64,000 nucleotides of DNA from DATAEE01 sp963725145 (GTDB lineage Bacteria; Acidobacteriota; Vicinamibacteria; Vicinamibacterales; 2-12-FULL-66-21), in assembly GCA_963725145.1 (NCBI GenBank), contig CAVRXL010000010.1, forward strand, positions 496,001-560,000. Direction: 5' to 3'. The first letter of the stretch is position 1. Every line of letters starts with the position of its first letter. Both the position numbers and the translations under genes were made by a program. This document shows, piece by piece, positions 26,198 to 35,127 of this stretch. Below the pieces are notes generated by a model. It saw nothing but the letters and a program-made list of their open reading frames with translations, had not been told where the DNA came from and made no database searches.

Positions 26198-27250
26198 TTG
26201 AGCGAGACAGCGTCGCTCACACCGCAGGTCGACGCGCAATTCCGAGCGCTGCACCGCCTGGTTGGCAATACGCCCCTGCTGGCGGTCGACGTTCTGTACC
26301 GGGGTGAACCCCGCCGCATCTACGCCAAGCACGAATCGCTCAGCCTGACGGGCAGCGTCAAGGATCGAATGGCGCTCTTCGTCCTGGAGGATGCCTACCG
26401 ATGTGGGCGCATCCGACCCGGACACCGCATCGTCGAGGCCACGAGCGGCAACACCGGCATTTCCTTTGCCGCGCTCGGCCGCGCGCTAGGGCATCCCGTC
26501 ACGATCTTCATGCCGGATTGGATGAGCGCGGAGCGCATTGCGCTCATCGCGAGCTTCGGCGCGGACGTCGTGCTCGTGAGACACGATCAGGGCGGGTTTA
26601 TCGGAAGCCTCGAGCGCGTCGAAGCGCAGGCCGCCCTCGATCCGTGCGTGTTCCTCCCGCACCAGTTTTCAAACGAGGCAAACGTGCGGGCGCATTTCGC
26701 GACGACCGGTCCGGAAATCTGGGTTCAGATGTCGACGGCTGGCGTCGAGCCGGCTGCGTTTGTCGCCGGCGTCGGCACGGGAGGCACGGTGATGGGCGCA
26801 GGACAGTATCTCCAGACCGCCGCTCCTCAGATCCGCGTTCACCCGCTCGAACCCACGGAATCACCCACACTGTCCACGGGACACAAAGTCGGACACCATC
26901 GCATTCAGGGCATCTCGGACGAGTTCGTTCCACCTATCGTCAAGCTGGATGAGCTCGATTCAATCATCGACGTCCATGATGGGGACGCGATCCTGATGGC
27001 GCAGCTGCTTGCACGGCACGGCCTCGCGGTCGGCATCTCGTCGGGCGCGAACTTCATCGGCGCCCTCAAGGCGCAGACGGCGCTCGGCGCCAACGCGCCC
27101 ACCGTGACGATTTTCTGCGACAGCAACAAGAAGTACCTCAGTACCGACCTCCTGCGTCGCGAACCCGTGCGACGCGAGTATGAGACGCCTCACGTGCAGA
27201 TTCTCGGCTATTCCGCGTTCTCGAGAACGTGTGTCTTCTGCGCACGCTGA
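26198..27250 (+). CDS. PLP-dependent cysteine-synthase family enzyme
   Basis: The 350-residue fold-type II enzyme has the PLP lysine in the motif SLTGSVKDRMA, the substrate loop EATSGNTGISFAALG and the glycine-rich phosphate loop GVGTGGTVMGAG, and ISSGANFIGAL near the end. This fits cysteine synthase / cystathionine beta-synthase family members. The start is a TTG at 26198 with a GAAGGAAG ribosome site. A C-terminal addition ends in SRTCVFCAR, a CxxC pair not usual in CysK. It is convergent with a second family member at 27272-28216, which shares the same fold but differs in sequence. Confidence 0.85.
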   Translation: MSETASLTPQVDAQFRALHRLVGNTPLLAVDVLYRGEPRRIYAKHESLSLTGSVKDRMALFVLEDAYRCGRIRPGHRIVEATSGNTGISFAALGRALGHPVTIFMPDWMSAERIALIASFGADVVLVRHDQGGFIGSLERVEAQAALDPCVFLPHQFSNEANVRAHFATTGPEIWVQMSTAGVEPAAFVAGVGTGGTVMGAGQYLQTAAPQIRVHPLEPTESPTLSTGHKVGHHRIQGISDEFVPPIVKLDELDSIIDVHDGDAILMAQLLARHGLAVGISSGANFIGALKAQTALGANAPTVTIFCDSNKKYLSTDLLRREPVRREYETPHVQILGYSAFSRTCVFCAR

Positions 27251-27271
27251 TCACGTCGCGCGCCTCCAACC

Positions 27272-28216
27272 CTAGCTGCCGCTCGTAAAGAGATCTCCGG
27301 TCAGGTATTTCAACCCGCTGTCCACGGCGACCGTGACGACCCGATGGCCGACGCCGAGCTCGCGCGCGAGCTGGAGGGCGGCGACGACGTTCAACCCGGT
27401 CGACGTGCCGGTGAAGATGCCTTCCTCGCGGGCGAGGCGACGCGCCATCGCCCGCGCTTCCTCTTCATCGATCGCGCGCGCCTCGTCGTAGTCGCCGCGA
27501 TCGAGATGCGGCGGCACGAAGCCGGGTGCCGTCCCTTCCACCCGATGCGGGCCGCCGCGCCCGGCGGTCAGCATCGGCGATCCACTGGGCTCCAGGGCCA
27601 CGATGCGCGCTCGGCTGCCGCCGGCTTTCAGCGCGCGGGACACACCGACCAGCATGCCGGCCGTCCCCGTCGCCCCGCAGAACGCGTCGATCTGTCCCAC
27701 CTGTTCGAGCAGCTCGGCACCGATCTGACGGTAGCCATCCAGCGCGTCGGCGTTGTGAAACTGGTCGGTCCAGAAGGTGTCGGGCTCGTCCTTCAGCACG
27801 GCGATGCGCTTCTTGAACCGATCGAACAGCGCCGGGGTCACTTTTCCACCGTCGCTCGGCATCACCTCGACGTCGGCGCCGAACGCCCGCATGGTGTCGA
27901 GCTTTTCGCGCGCGAACGCATCCGAGGACAGGGGGAGAAAGGTGTAGCCTTTGACCGCGCACACCATCGCCAGTGAGGATCCAGTACTCCCACCGGTGTA
28001 TTCGACGACGCGCATGCCGGGCCGCAGCGCGCCCCTCGCCTCGGCGCCTTCGATCATCGCGAGCGCCATGCGATCTTTGTACGATCCGGTCGGGTTGAAG
28101 TATTCGAGCTTCACGAATACATCCGCGCTGCCCGGCGCCGGAAGGCGTTTGAGCTGAACGACGGGAGTATGGCCGATAGTCTTGAGTACTGAACCGGCAA
28201 CGTCCTTGACAGGCAT
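27272..28216 (-). CDS. PLP-dependent cysteine-synthase-like enzyme (second copy)
   Basis: The 314-residue protein has the PLP lysine in FNPTGSYKDRMALAM, the loop YTGGSTGSSLAMVCAVKG, and the phosphate-binding GATGTAGMLVGVSRAL, with GTSTGLNVVAALQLA near the end. It fits the cysteine synthase family but is clearly different from its convergent neighbour: TSGNTG is replaced by TGGSTG. In the family this loop contacts the O-acetylserine-type substrate, so a different substrate is likely. Only 21 bp separate the two stops. Confidence 0.85.
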   Translation of the reverse strand: MPVKDVAGSVLKTIGHTPVVQLKRLPAPGSADVFVKLEYFNPTGSYKDRMALAMIEGAEARGALRPGMRVVEYTGGSTGSSLAMVCAVKGYTFLPLSSDAFAREKLDTMRAFGADVEVMPSDGGKVTPALFDRFKKRIAVLKDEPDTFWTDQFHNADALDGYRQIGAELLEQVGQIDAFCGATGTAGMLVGVSRALKAGGSRARIVALEPSGSPMLTAGRGGPHRVEGTAPGFVPPHLDRGDYDEARAIDEEEARAMARRLAREEGIFTGTSTGLNVVAALQLARELGVGHRVVTVAVDSGLKYLTGDLFTSGS

Positions 28217-28383
28217 GTCGAAGTCTCGCTTTCCTGACGATCTCCAATAACGATACTATTCCGGCGGCTTCTGCGAATACCCGGGTGCCACAGCGTGGAT
28301 CGACGGCGCGCGCGTTCCCGGCGCCGGCTCCCGGCGGCGGCAGCCGGCATGCCGCGCCGTGTGTGTAGAAGGGAGATGAAGAG

Positions 28384-29725
28384 ATGGACCGTCGTCATTT
28401 TCTTCAGAGGACCGCGGCCGCCACGGCTGGACTGACTCTGGCGTTCCCCGGGCGCGCCCGCGCGCAAAAGAGCGCGAACGACACGGTGAACGTCGCGATC
28501 ATCGGCCTTCGGGGCAGCAACAAGGGGCATCCCACGTGGACCGCCCGCGGCCGTGGACAGGATCACTACGAACATCTGGCCAGGATCGCCAACGTCCGCA
28601 TCACCCATGTCGTGGATGTCGACGAGCGGCATTTCAACGATTCCTTGTCGTTCGTGAAGCAGAAGTTCGGTGGCGATCCGAAGACGGAAACCGATTTCCG
28701 GCGCGTCCTCGACGACAAAGAGGTGGATGCGGTGACCATCGCCACTCCCGATCACTGGCATGCGCTCATGACGATCTGGGCGTGTCAGGCGGGAAAGGAT
28801 GTCTACGTCGAGAAGCCCATCAGCCACAACATCGTCGAAGGCCGACGGATGATCGATGCCGCGCGACGCCATGACCGGATTGTGCAGGTCGGCACGCAGC
28901 GGCGAAGCGGTGCCGTTCTGGCCAAGGCGGTGCAGTTCCTCCGCGATGGAGGCCTGGGTACCGTCTATTCGGGGAAGACCGTCGTCTACCGCCCGAGAGA
29001 TCCCATTGGAGTGGTGGCGGACGGCCCGGTCCCGCCCGGCGTTCACTACGATCTGTGGCTCGGGCCGGCGCCTTCGCGCCCATTCAACGAACACCATTTC
29101 CATTACTACTGGCATTGGTTCTGGGAATACGGCACGACCGACCTTGGCAACACGGGGGTCCATTCGCTGGACGCCGTTCGGTGGCTGCTTGGAAAACAGG
29201 AGCATCCCCGGACGGCGCATTGCAGTGGCGGCCTGTTCGAAGCGGGCGCCCGCACCGATCAGACGACGCCGAATACGCAGTACGCCACGTATCGATACGC
29301 GGACGGGACCGAGATCCACTGTGACCTGCGCAACTGGTTCAGCGGTCCGCCCGAGGCGCAGGGTGTGTACATCTTCGGATCCAAGGGCTGGATGAAGGTC
29401 GGCGACGACACAGCGCAGGTGTACTTCGGACGGAAAAACGAGCCTGGGCCCACGCTGAGTGCCGAAGAAAAGGGGGACGAAGGGGACGCGCACTTCGCGA
29501 ACTTCATCGACTGCGTGCGCTCACGCAAGTCGGCACACCTCAGGGCGCCTCTCGAGGACGGTCACTTGTCGACGACGCTCTGCCATCTTGGGAATATTTC
29601 GATACCGGGTCGGCCGGTCGGTCACGTTCGATGGGGCGAGCGAGCGGTTCGACGGCGACGAAGAGGCCAACACGCTTCTCAGCCGTACCTATCGCGCGCC
29701 GTACGTGCTTCCCGACAAGACGTAG
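28384..29725 (+). CDS. Gfo/Idh/MocA-family oxidoreductase with Tat signal, frameshifted at the C-terminus
   Basis: A Tat signal (MDRRHFLQRTAAATAGLTL) precedes a Rossmann domain (VNVAIIGLRGSNKGH). VTIATPDHWHALMTIWA, VYVEKPISHNIVEGRRM and GTQRRSG follow, then a C-terminal domain with YYWHWFWEYGTTDLGNTGVH. These are NAD(P)-dependent sugar oxidoreductases; exported members often oxidise or open glycosides. Near 29602 an extra base breaks the frame. The expected end (SYRVGRSVTFD, then ERFDGDEEANTLLSRTY and PYVLPDKT) is read one frame over and stops at 29723-29725. The frame as written would run on to 29757. Confidence 0.85.
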
Positions 29726-29736
29726 GGGGCGCGCCT

Positions 29737-30351
29737 TTACCTGGGATAGCCCTCTGACGCCTTCACCTCGGCGATCTGCTGGTTGTGGCGCAGGTGATGG
29801 AGCGGAATGTACAGCAGCCATTGATGCGCGTTGAGGCTGCCGAAGAACGGATTCGGAGCCGTGTGGGCTTTCAGCGGCTCGTCTGTGTCGCGGGCATACG
29901 CCAGCGCACGCGCGCGCTGCTCCTTGAAACGCGAGAGCAGCTCGGCACGCGACACCGCCAGTTGAGGCTGGATTGAAGCGGGCGCGTCGACCCGGCGCGA
30001 CCTGTTCGGCAGCGCCTTTCTGAGCGTGTCGGTCTTGCTGACCGTCGCTTCCCATTTCGCGTCCGGCTGACCCTCCAGGCTCTTGATCGCGACACTGAAC
30101 AGCAGTCCGTCCGCCAGGACGATGTGCTCGGCCACCTCACCGACGGACCAGCGGGCTGGTCCCGGCTTGAACGACCACTGCTCTTCGGTCAGCCCGTCGA
30201 CCGCGTCCATGAACTCGCGTTCAGACTTCTGAAGCAGCTCGATCAGTTCCGCGCGTTCGGCTTGCGTCATCTTCGGATCCAGTGACGCCTGCGGGGCCGC
30301 GCCCCCGGTGAGCGCGAGAACGGCGGTCATCAATACGCTGATCGAAATCAC
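29737..30351 (-). CDS. DinB superfamily protein, secreted
   Basis: The 204-residue protein has a short signal-like N-terminus, then a four-helix DinB domain: LIELLQKSEREFMDAVDGL, RWSVGEVAEHIVLADGLLF (first metal His) and PLHHLRHNQQIAEV (second His pair). DinB-fold proteins bind a metal and often act as thiol-dependent transferases or nucleases; this one is unassigned. It is the last gene of the PadR-ADOP-PQQ operon, starting 12 bp after the second PQQ protein. Confidence 0.82.
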   Translation of the reverse strand: MISISVLMTAVLALTGGAAPQASLDPKMTQAERAELIELLQKSEREFMDAVDGLTEEQWSFKPGPARWSVGEVAEHIVLADGLLFSVAIKSLEGQPDAKWEATVSKTDTLRKALPNRSRRVDAPASIQPQLAVSRAELLSRFKEQRARALAYARDTDEPLKAHTAPNPFFGSLNAHQWLLYIPLHHLRHNQQIAEVKASEGYPR

Positions 30352-30363
30352 CTATGGCCTCCC

Positions 30364-32265
30364 TCAGCTGCTCGCGCGGGAGAGCCGGAACGCCGCCATC
30401 TCCTCGCCGTTCCGAACGAGCAGGACATCGCCGACCAGCACCGGGTGATTCCAGGTCTTGCCCTCGATGGCCTTGAACCGTGCGATCTCCGAGAACTGAT
30501 CGGGCGTCGCCCTGACCAGCGCCAGTTCACCTTCCTCCGACAGCACGAGCAGCACATCCTGGTCCGGCAAGAGAACGAGCTGGCCGTTTCCGAAGCGTCC
30601 GCCCTTCCACTTGCGCGCGCCGTCCGCGACGTCGATGCACGAAAGGATGCTGCCGTCGAAACCGTAGGCATGACCCTCGTGAACGACGAAGTCGTTGAAG
30701 TAGGGCTTCAGCCCGCGTGAGGTCCAACGCTCCTGGACGTTCCATCCGCCGGGTCCGTGGCCCACCACGAGACGGCGCATGCCCTGCCCTCCCATGGCGT
30801 CGGCGGTGGTGATCAGTATGTCACCGTCCGCGATCACGGCCGGCTGCACGATGCTGGCGGCCGGCTGCCACGAGTACTCCCAGAGCATGGTGCCGTCGGC
30901 CGGCGCGACGCTCGTCGTGCGGGCTCCGCGCTGCAGCAGAACCTGGGTGACCCCGTCGATCGTCATGAGGTGCGGTGAGCTGTAGCCGGCGCCGCCAGTC
31001 GGACCGAGCCAGCGCGGTTTGCCCGTGGCGGCGTCGTAGGCGGCGAGCCGGCCGGAAACGGCCACGATGACGATGTCGTCGAGCACCAGGGGAGAGCTGG
31101 AGAAACCCCAGAACGGGGTCGCGACCTCCGTGTCGGTCGCCGCGTTGCGCGACCATACGACCGCTCCGTTCCGGGCGTCGAGCGCGTTGAGGATGCCGGT
31201 GGCACCAAACGAATAGACGCGACCGTTGCCGATCGCCGGCGTCCCGCGCGGGCCGGCGCCGCCGTTCGACTCCCAGAACCGGACTGGATCGCGGTGCCGC
31301 CAGACCGGCTCGCCCGTAGAGACCCTGTAGCAGGCAACGACTTCGTCCTCGCCGCGCTGCTCCTGCGTGTAGAGAAAGTCGCCGTCGACCGCGAAGGAAG
31401 ACCAGCCGGGTCCGATCGCCCGCCGCCACATCTCGACGGGCGGCGAGGCCGACCAGTCGGTCCTGATCTGCACGCCGCGGACGATGCTGTCGCGTCTGGG
31501 GCCGCGAAAGCCCGGCCATTCGACTCGCGCGACTCCCCGCTCGCTCATGGCAAGCCCCGCAGGGACCGCCGTCACCGGCCGAGCGACGGGTTCGGACTTC
31601 TCTGCCGGTGGGGCTTTCACAGCGGGCCTGTCGGCAGTCGCAGGAGCGGACGGCTCCTTTGGTTTTTCCGCCGGCGCCACGGGACTCTCCGCCGGCGCCG
31701 TTGACGGCGGCACGGGCTTAGGCTCGTCCTTGGCCTGAGCCAGGAGTAGCTGCTCCGGCGTCGGCGTCCAACGCCAATGGAGCTGCGCACCGGCTCCCTG
31801 GACACCGGCGGTCCGAATGAGCGTGAATGACGCGGCGGCGAGGAGAATCGCCGCGGCCATCGCCGCGCGCCGGGCGCCGGCCGTGAGGCGACGCCCGGCG
31901 ACCGCCCCGACGACCAGCGCGACGCTCAGAAGCGGCGTGGAGTACACGTACAACCAATACCCCATCATTCCGCCGATGAGCGACTCGTGGACGAGCGGCC
32001 GTATCGCGAATACGGCGGCGATCATCAGGACAATGGCACCCAGACGTTCGGCCCAGGGCGCGCGGCTGAAGAACAACCACCAGAGGACGATGGCTACCGA
32101 ACACAGCAGCCCTGTGCCCAGGAAAATAACCGGGAGCGGAAAGGAGGACTCGACTTCGGACGTGATGGGAACGAGGACATATCTCGCGATCACGAGCACG
32201 GTTGCGAGGACCACCCCGGGCCACAGACGGAGAGGTTTCCGAAGCGTCGCGTTGTCGGTCGGCAT
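30364..32265 (-). CDS. Membrane-anchored PQQ-like beta-propeller protein (copy B)
   Basis: The 633-residue protein begins with five hydrophobic segments (about residues 12-32, 44-65, 73-90, 101-124, 136-151). A Pro/Ala/Lys linker follows, then a propeller starting VEWPGFRGPRRDSIVRGVQI and containing repeated blades (GGAGPRGTPAIGNGRVYSFG, LVLDDIVIVAVSGRLAAYD, GKTWNHPVLVGDVLLVRNG). These are PQQ-binding-like WD repeats, as in BamB and quinoprotein dehydrogenases, but no catalytic Asp/Glu set is evident, so a binding or scaffold role is as likely as an enzyme. It is a clear paralogue of copy A (33341-35122), with the acyl-CoA-dehydrogenase-like gene between them. Gaps in the run are 2-12 bp. Confidence 0.85.
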   Translation of the reverse strand: MPTDNATLRKPLRLWPGVVLATVLVIARYVLVPITSEVESSFPLPVIFLGTGLLCSVAIVLWWLFFSRAPWAERLGAIVLMIAAVFAIRPLVHESLIGGMMGYWLYVYSTPLLSVALVVGAVAGRRLTAGARRAAMAAAILLAAASFTLIRTAGVQGAGAQLHWRWTPTPEQLLLAQAKDEPKPVPPSTAPAESPVAPAEKPKEPSAPATADRPAVKAPPAEKSEPVARPVTAVPAGLAMSERGVARVEWPGFRGPRRDSIVRGVQIRTDWSASPPVEMWRRAIGPGWSSFAVDGDFLYTQEQRGEDEVVACYRVSTGEPVWRHRDPVRFWESNGGAGPRGTPAIGNGRVYSFGATGILNALDARNGAVVWSRNAATDTEVATPFWGFSSSPLVLDDIVIVAVSGRLAAYDAATGKPRWLGPTGGAGYSSPHLMTIDGVTQVLLQRGARTTSVAPADGTMLWEYSWQPAASIVQPAVIADGDILITTADAMGGQGMRRLVVGHGPGGWNVQERWTSRGLKPYFNDFVVHEGHAYGFDGSILSCIDVADGARKWKGGRFGNGQLVLLPDQDVLLVLSEEGELALVRATPDQFSEIARFKAIEGKTWNHPVLVGDVLLVRNGEEMAAFRLSRASS

Positions 32266-32267
32266 TC

Positions 32268-33335
32268 TCAGGCACCCAGGCTGCGCAGGATGACCTCGTC
32301 AGCGGTCGGCTGCGACTTGATGTAACGGAGCTCACTCGCGTCCGCGTGAAGTTGCGGCGCATCGTCGGGACACGAGTCTGCCCGGCCACGCAACGAGGCC
32401 ATCGTCGACTGCGCCATCAGCGACACGCGAAGCTTCATCGCGCAGGTCGTCTTTTCCAACGGCTCGATATCGGAGCCGGAAGAAAAGTCATCGAGCAGCC
32501 GGAGCGCGTACTCTCGGAGGCGCGACAGCTCGTTGAGGCTCACGACCTGATCCGCCGGCCGCTGCAGTCCCCAGACCTGACGCAGGCGCTCGAGTCGAGC
32601 GAGATAGATGTCGGTCAGGAAGAGATGAAACCAGCACCGCTGGTAGTCCGACGTGCAGTGCAGGGCTTCATCATTCGTTGCGAGGACATAGCGGCCGTTG
32701 GGCACCCGGTGCGCGGCAAATGTCACCGAGGATGTGTCCGAAAGCCGCATGCTTCCAGAGAACTTCCAGTCTCCGATACGCACTGAATCGGCGCGTAGGT
32801 CTGCGGCACACAGAATCGTGCAGTGGCTGTTCGCCAATGGCGCTTTGAAGAGAGCCAGGTCCGCGACAGTGGCGAGCGACATGTATTCGAACGTCCCGTC
32901 GATCCGGATACCGTCCGCGTCCTGATGCGCAACCACGGAATGATCCGCCCCTCCGGTGCGTTCGCTCCCGGCATTTGCCAGGATCAGCGAGCGATTCCTG
33001 ATCGCACGCAGGAGCATCGTCCGCTGAAATCTTGCGGCGCTCAGCAGCGGCAGCGGAACGCACTGCAGGACGCACAGCGGGTAAAGGTGCATGGCCACAC
33101 CGATGCCCAACGGCAGGCAGGTGGCCGCGAGGTTCCTCGCGGTCGCCGCCGCCGACTCGAAGACGATGGACGCGCGTCGGCCGGAAACCGGATACATCTC
33201 CAGCCGCGAGCGCAGCCGTGTGAAGCCCTCACGATAGGCCTGGCGCGCCGCTGGTCCATCTCCCGCGGCATTCACCCGCTCGATGAACTCAGTGACGAGT
33301 CGATCTTCGTTGGCGTGCGTTGCTGCCTGCCTCAT
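32268..33335 (-). CDS. Acyl-CoA-dehydrogenase-like protein of unknown substrate
   Basis: This 355-residue protein resembles the ACAD fold. An N-terminal helical half is followed by a beta segment with SERTGGADHSVVAHQDADGI and IRIDGTFEYMSLATVADLALF, which recalls the substrate/flavin loop of acyl-CoA dehydrogenases. A C-terminal helical bundle carries AMKLRVSLMAQSTMASLRG. The usual flavin motif and the catalytic glutamate cannot be placed with confidence. No other family is obvious. It sits between the two paralogous PQQ-propeller genes with 5 bp and 2 bp gaps, so the three almost certainly work together. The assignment is tentative. Confidence 0.55.
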   Translation of the reverse strand: MRQAATHANEDRLVTEFIERVNAAGDGPAARQAYREGFTRLRSRLEMYPVSGRRASIVFESAAATARNLAATCLPLGIGVAMHLYPLCVLQCVPLPLLSAARFQRTMLLRAIRNRSLILANAGSERTGGADHSVVAHQDADGIRIDGTFEYMSLATVADLALFKAPLANSHCTILCAADLRADSVRIGDWKFSGSMRLSDTSSVTFAAHRVPNGRYVLATNDEALHCTSDYQRCWFHLFLTDIYLARLERLRQVWGLQRPADQVVSLNELSRLREYALRLLDDFSSGSDIEPLEKTTCAMKLRVSLMAQSTMASLRGRADSCPDDAPQLHADASELRYIKSQPTADEVILRSLGA

Positions 33336-33340
33336 CGCCG

Positions 33341-35122
33341 TCAGCGGCCCGCGCGCGTCAACCGGAACGCGGCCATCTCCTCACCATTGCGAACGAGCAG
33401 GAGGTCGCCGACGAGCACCGGGTGGTTCCAGGTCTTGCCCTCGATCGCCTTGAAGCGAGCGACCTCTGTGAACTGATCCGCTGTTGCCTTGACCAGCGCC
33501 AGCTCACCATCCTCGGACAGGACGAGCAGCAGATCCTGGTCGGGCAACAGGATGAGCTGACCGTTGCCATACCGTCCGCCTTTCCACTTGCGCGTGCCGT
33601 CGTGAAGATCGATGCACGAGAGGATGCGGCCGTCGAAGCCGAAGGCATGGCCTTCGTGAACGACGAAGTCGTTGAAGTACGGCTTCAGCCCATTGGAGGT
33701 CCACCGTTCTTCGACGGTCCATCCGGCGGGTCCTTGCCGCACCGCGAGGCGGCGCGTGCCGCTGTCCCCGCTGGCCGCGAGCAGGATGCCGCCATCCGCG
33801 GTCACGGCCGGCTGCACGATGGGGAATCCTCTCCACGGATGCTCCCAGAGCCGCGTGCCATCCGCGGGCGCGAAGCTGCTCGTGCCCCTTCCGCCCACCA
33901 GCACGACCTGCGCGACGCCGTCGATCGTCGCGAGATGCGGTGAGCTGTAGGTTTCACCGCCGGCCGAGCCTGACCAGCGCTGCTTGCCGCTGGCGAGGTC
34001 ATAGGCGACGAGCTGACCGCCAACGGCGACGATCACGACGTCATCGACCACCAGCGGCGAGCTCGAGAAGCCCCAGATCGGAAGGTCCGCGGAAATGTCG
34101 GACGCCGCGTTGCGCGACCACAGGACGGTGCCACGACGGTCATCGAGCGCGTTCAGGATCCCGGTGGCGCCGAATGAGTACACGCGGCCGTCGCTAATCG
34201 TCGGCGTCCCGCGCGGGCCGGCGCCGCCATTCGCCTCGAAGAACCGCGCCGCGTCGCGATGCGTCCAGACCGGCGCGCCGCTCCTCGCGTCGTAGCAGGC
34301 GACGACCTCGTCGTCACCGCGCTGCTCCTGGGTATAAATGAGATGGCCGCTGACGGCGAACGAAGACCAGCCTGGCCCAATCGGCCGCCGCCACAGCTCG
34401 ACCGGTGGCGACACCGACCAGTCGGTCGCAATCCGATCGCCGTGACTGATGCCGTCGCGCGTCGGGCCACGAAAGCCCGGCCAGTCGACTTTCGTCACGA
34501 CCGCCGGAGGAATCGACGCGGGCGTCGCGGAGCCGTCCGCGGCCTTGCCTACGGGCCGAGTCTCAGGAGCCGTCGTCGCTGCCGGAGTCGCCGTCGCTGC
34601 TGGAATCGACGGCGCCGGGTTCGGCTTGTCGTCAACCGACGTCAGAAGCCGTTCCTCGGCACTCTTCGCCCAACGCCACCCGAACGTCAAAAAATGGTCG
34701 CCGCTGATGCCATCGGAGCGTGCGAGCAGCCATGCTCCGCAGGCGAACAGGATCGTCGCCGCCATTACCGCGCGACGCGACGGCTCAGGCAGGCGTCGAG
34801 TCGCTGCCAATCCAGCGACCAAGGCAACGCACAGGAACGGGACCGCGTAACCGACTATCCACAGCGGTCCCATCGATTCGTGTCTGAGGAACCAGGCGAT
34901 CCCAAGACCTGCAACCATCAGGACGATGGCGCCCACTCGGTCGAACCAGCGCGCGCGGCTGAAGAGTACCCACCACAAGAGAACAATCGCTGCGGCGCCG
35001 AACATCCACTGCATGCCGAGCGCGAAGCCAGTGAATCCAGGGACGACGGCCTTCACGCCGAATCGTGCCAGCAGGAGCACAACCACGGCGACCACGCCAG
35101 GCCACAGCCGGAGGGGCTTCAT
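33341..35122 (-). CDS. Membrane-anchored PQQ-like beta-propeller protein (copy A)
   Basis: The 593-residue protein starts at ATG 35122 (KPLRLWPGVVAVVVLLLARF), with five membrane segments at the N-terminus, a Pro/Ala linker and a beta-propeller beginning VDWPGFRGPTRDGISHGDRI. The blades match copy B almost line for line (IGPGWSSFAVSGHLIYTQEQ, FGFDGRILSCIDLHDGTRKW, EGKTWNHPVLVGDLLLVRNG). The frame continues upstream to 36049, but there it is an Arg-rich shadow of the ADOP gene, so the shorter start is used. It begins 5 bp after the ADOP stop. Function is as for copy B: an outer-face propeller of unknown ligand. Confidence 0.85.
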   Translation of the reverse strand: MKPLRLWPGVVAVVVLLLARFGVKAVVPGFTGFALGMQWMFGAAAIVLLWWVLFSRARWFDRVGAIVLMVAGLGIAWFLRHESMGPLWIVGYAVPFLCVALVAGLAATRRLPEPSRRAVMAATILFACGAWLLARSDGISGDHFLTFGWRWAKSAEERLLTSVDDKPNPAPSIPAATATPAATTAPETRPVGKAADGSATPASIPPAVVTKVDWPGFRGPTRDGISHGDRIATDWSVSPPVELWRRPIGPGWSSFAVSGHLIYTQEQRGDDEVVACYDARSGAPVWTHRDAARFFEANGGAGPRGTPTISDGRVYSFGATGILNALDDRRGTVLWSRNAASDISADLPIWGFSSSPLVVDDVVIVAVGGQLVAYDLASGKQRWSGSAGGETYSSPHLATIDGVAQVVLVGGRGTSSFAPADGTRLWEHPWRGFPIVQPAVTADGGILLAASGDSGTRRLAVRQGPAGWTVEERWTSNGLKPYFNDFVVHEGHAFGFDGRILSCIDLHDGTRKWKGGRYGNGQLILLPDQDLLLVLSEDGELALVKATADQFTEVARFKAIEGKTWNHPVLVGDLLLVRNGEEMAAFRLTRAGR

Positions 35123-35127
35123 CGCAT

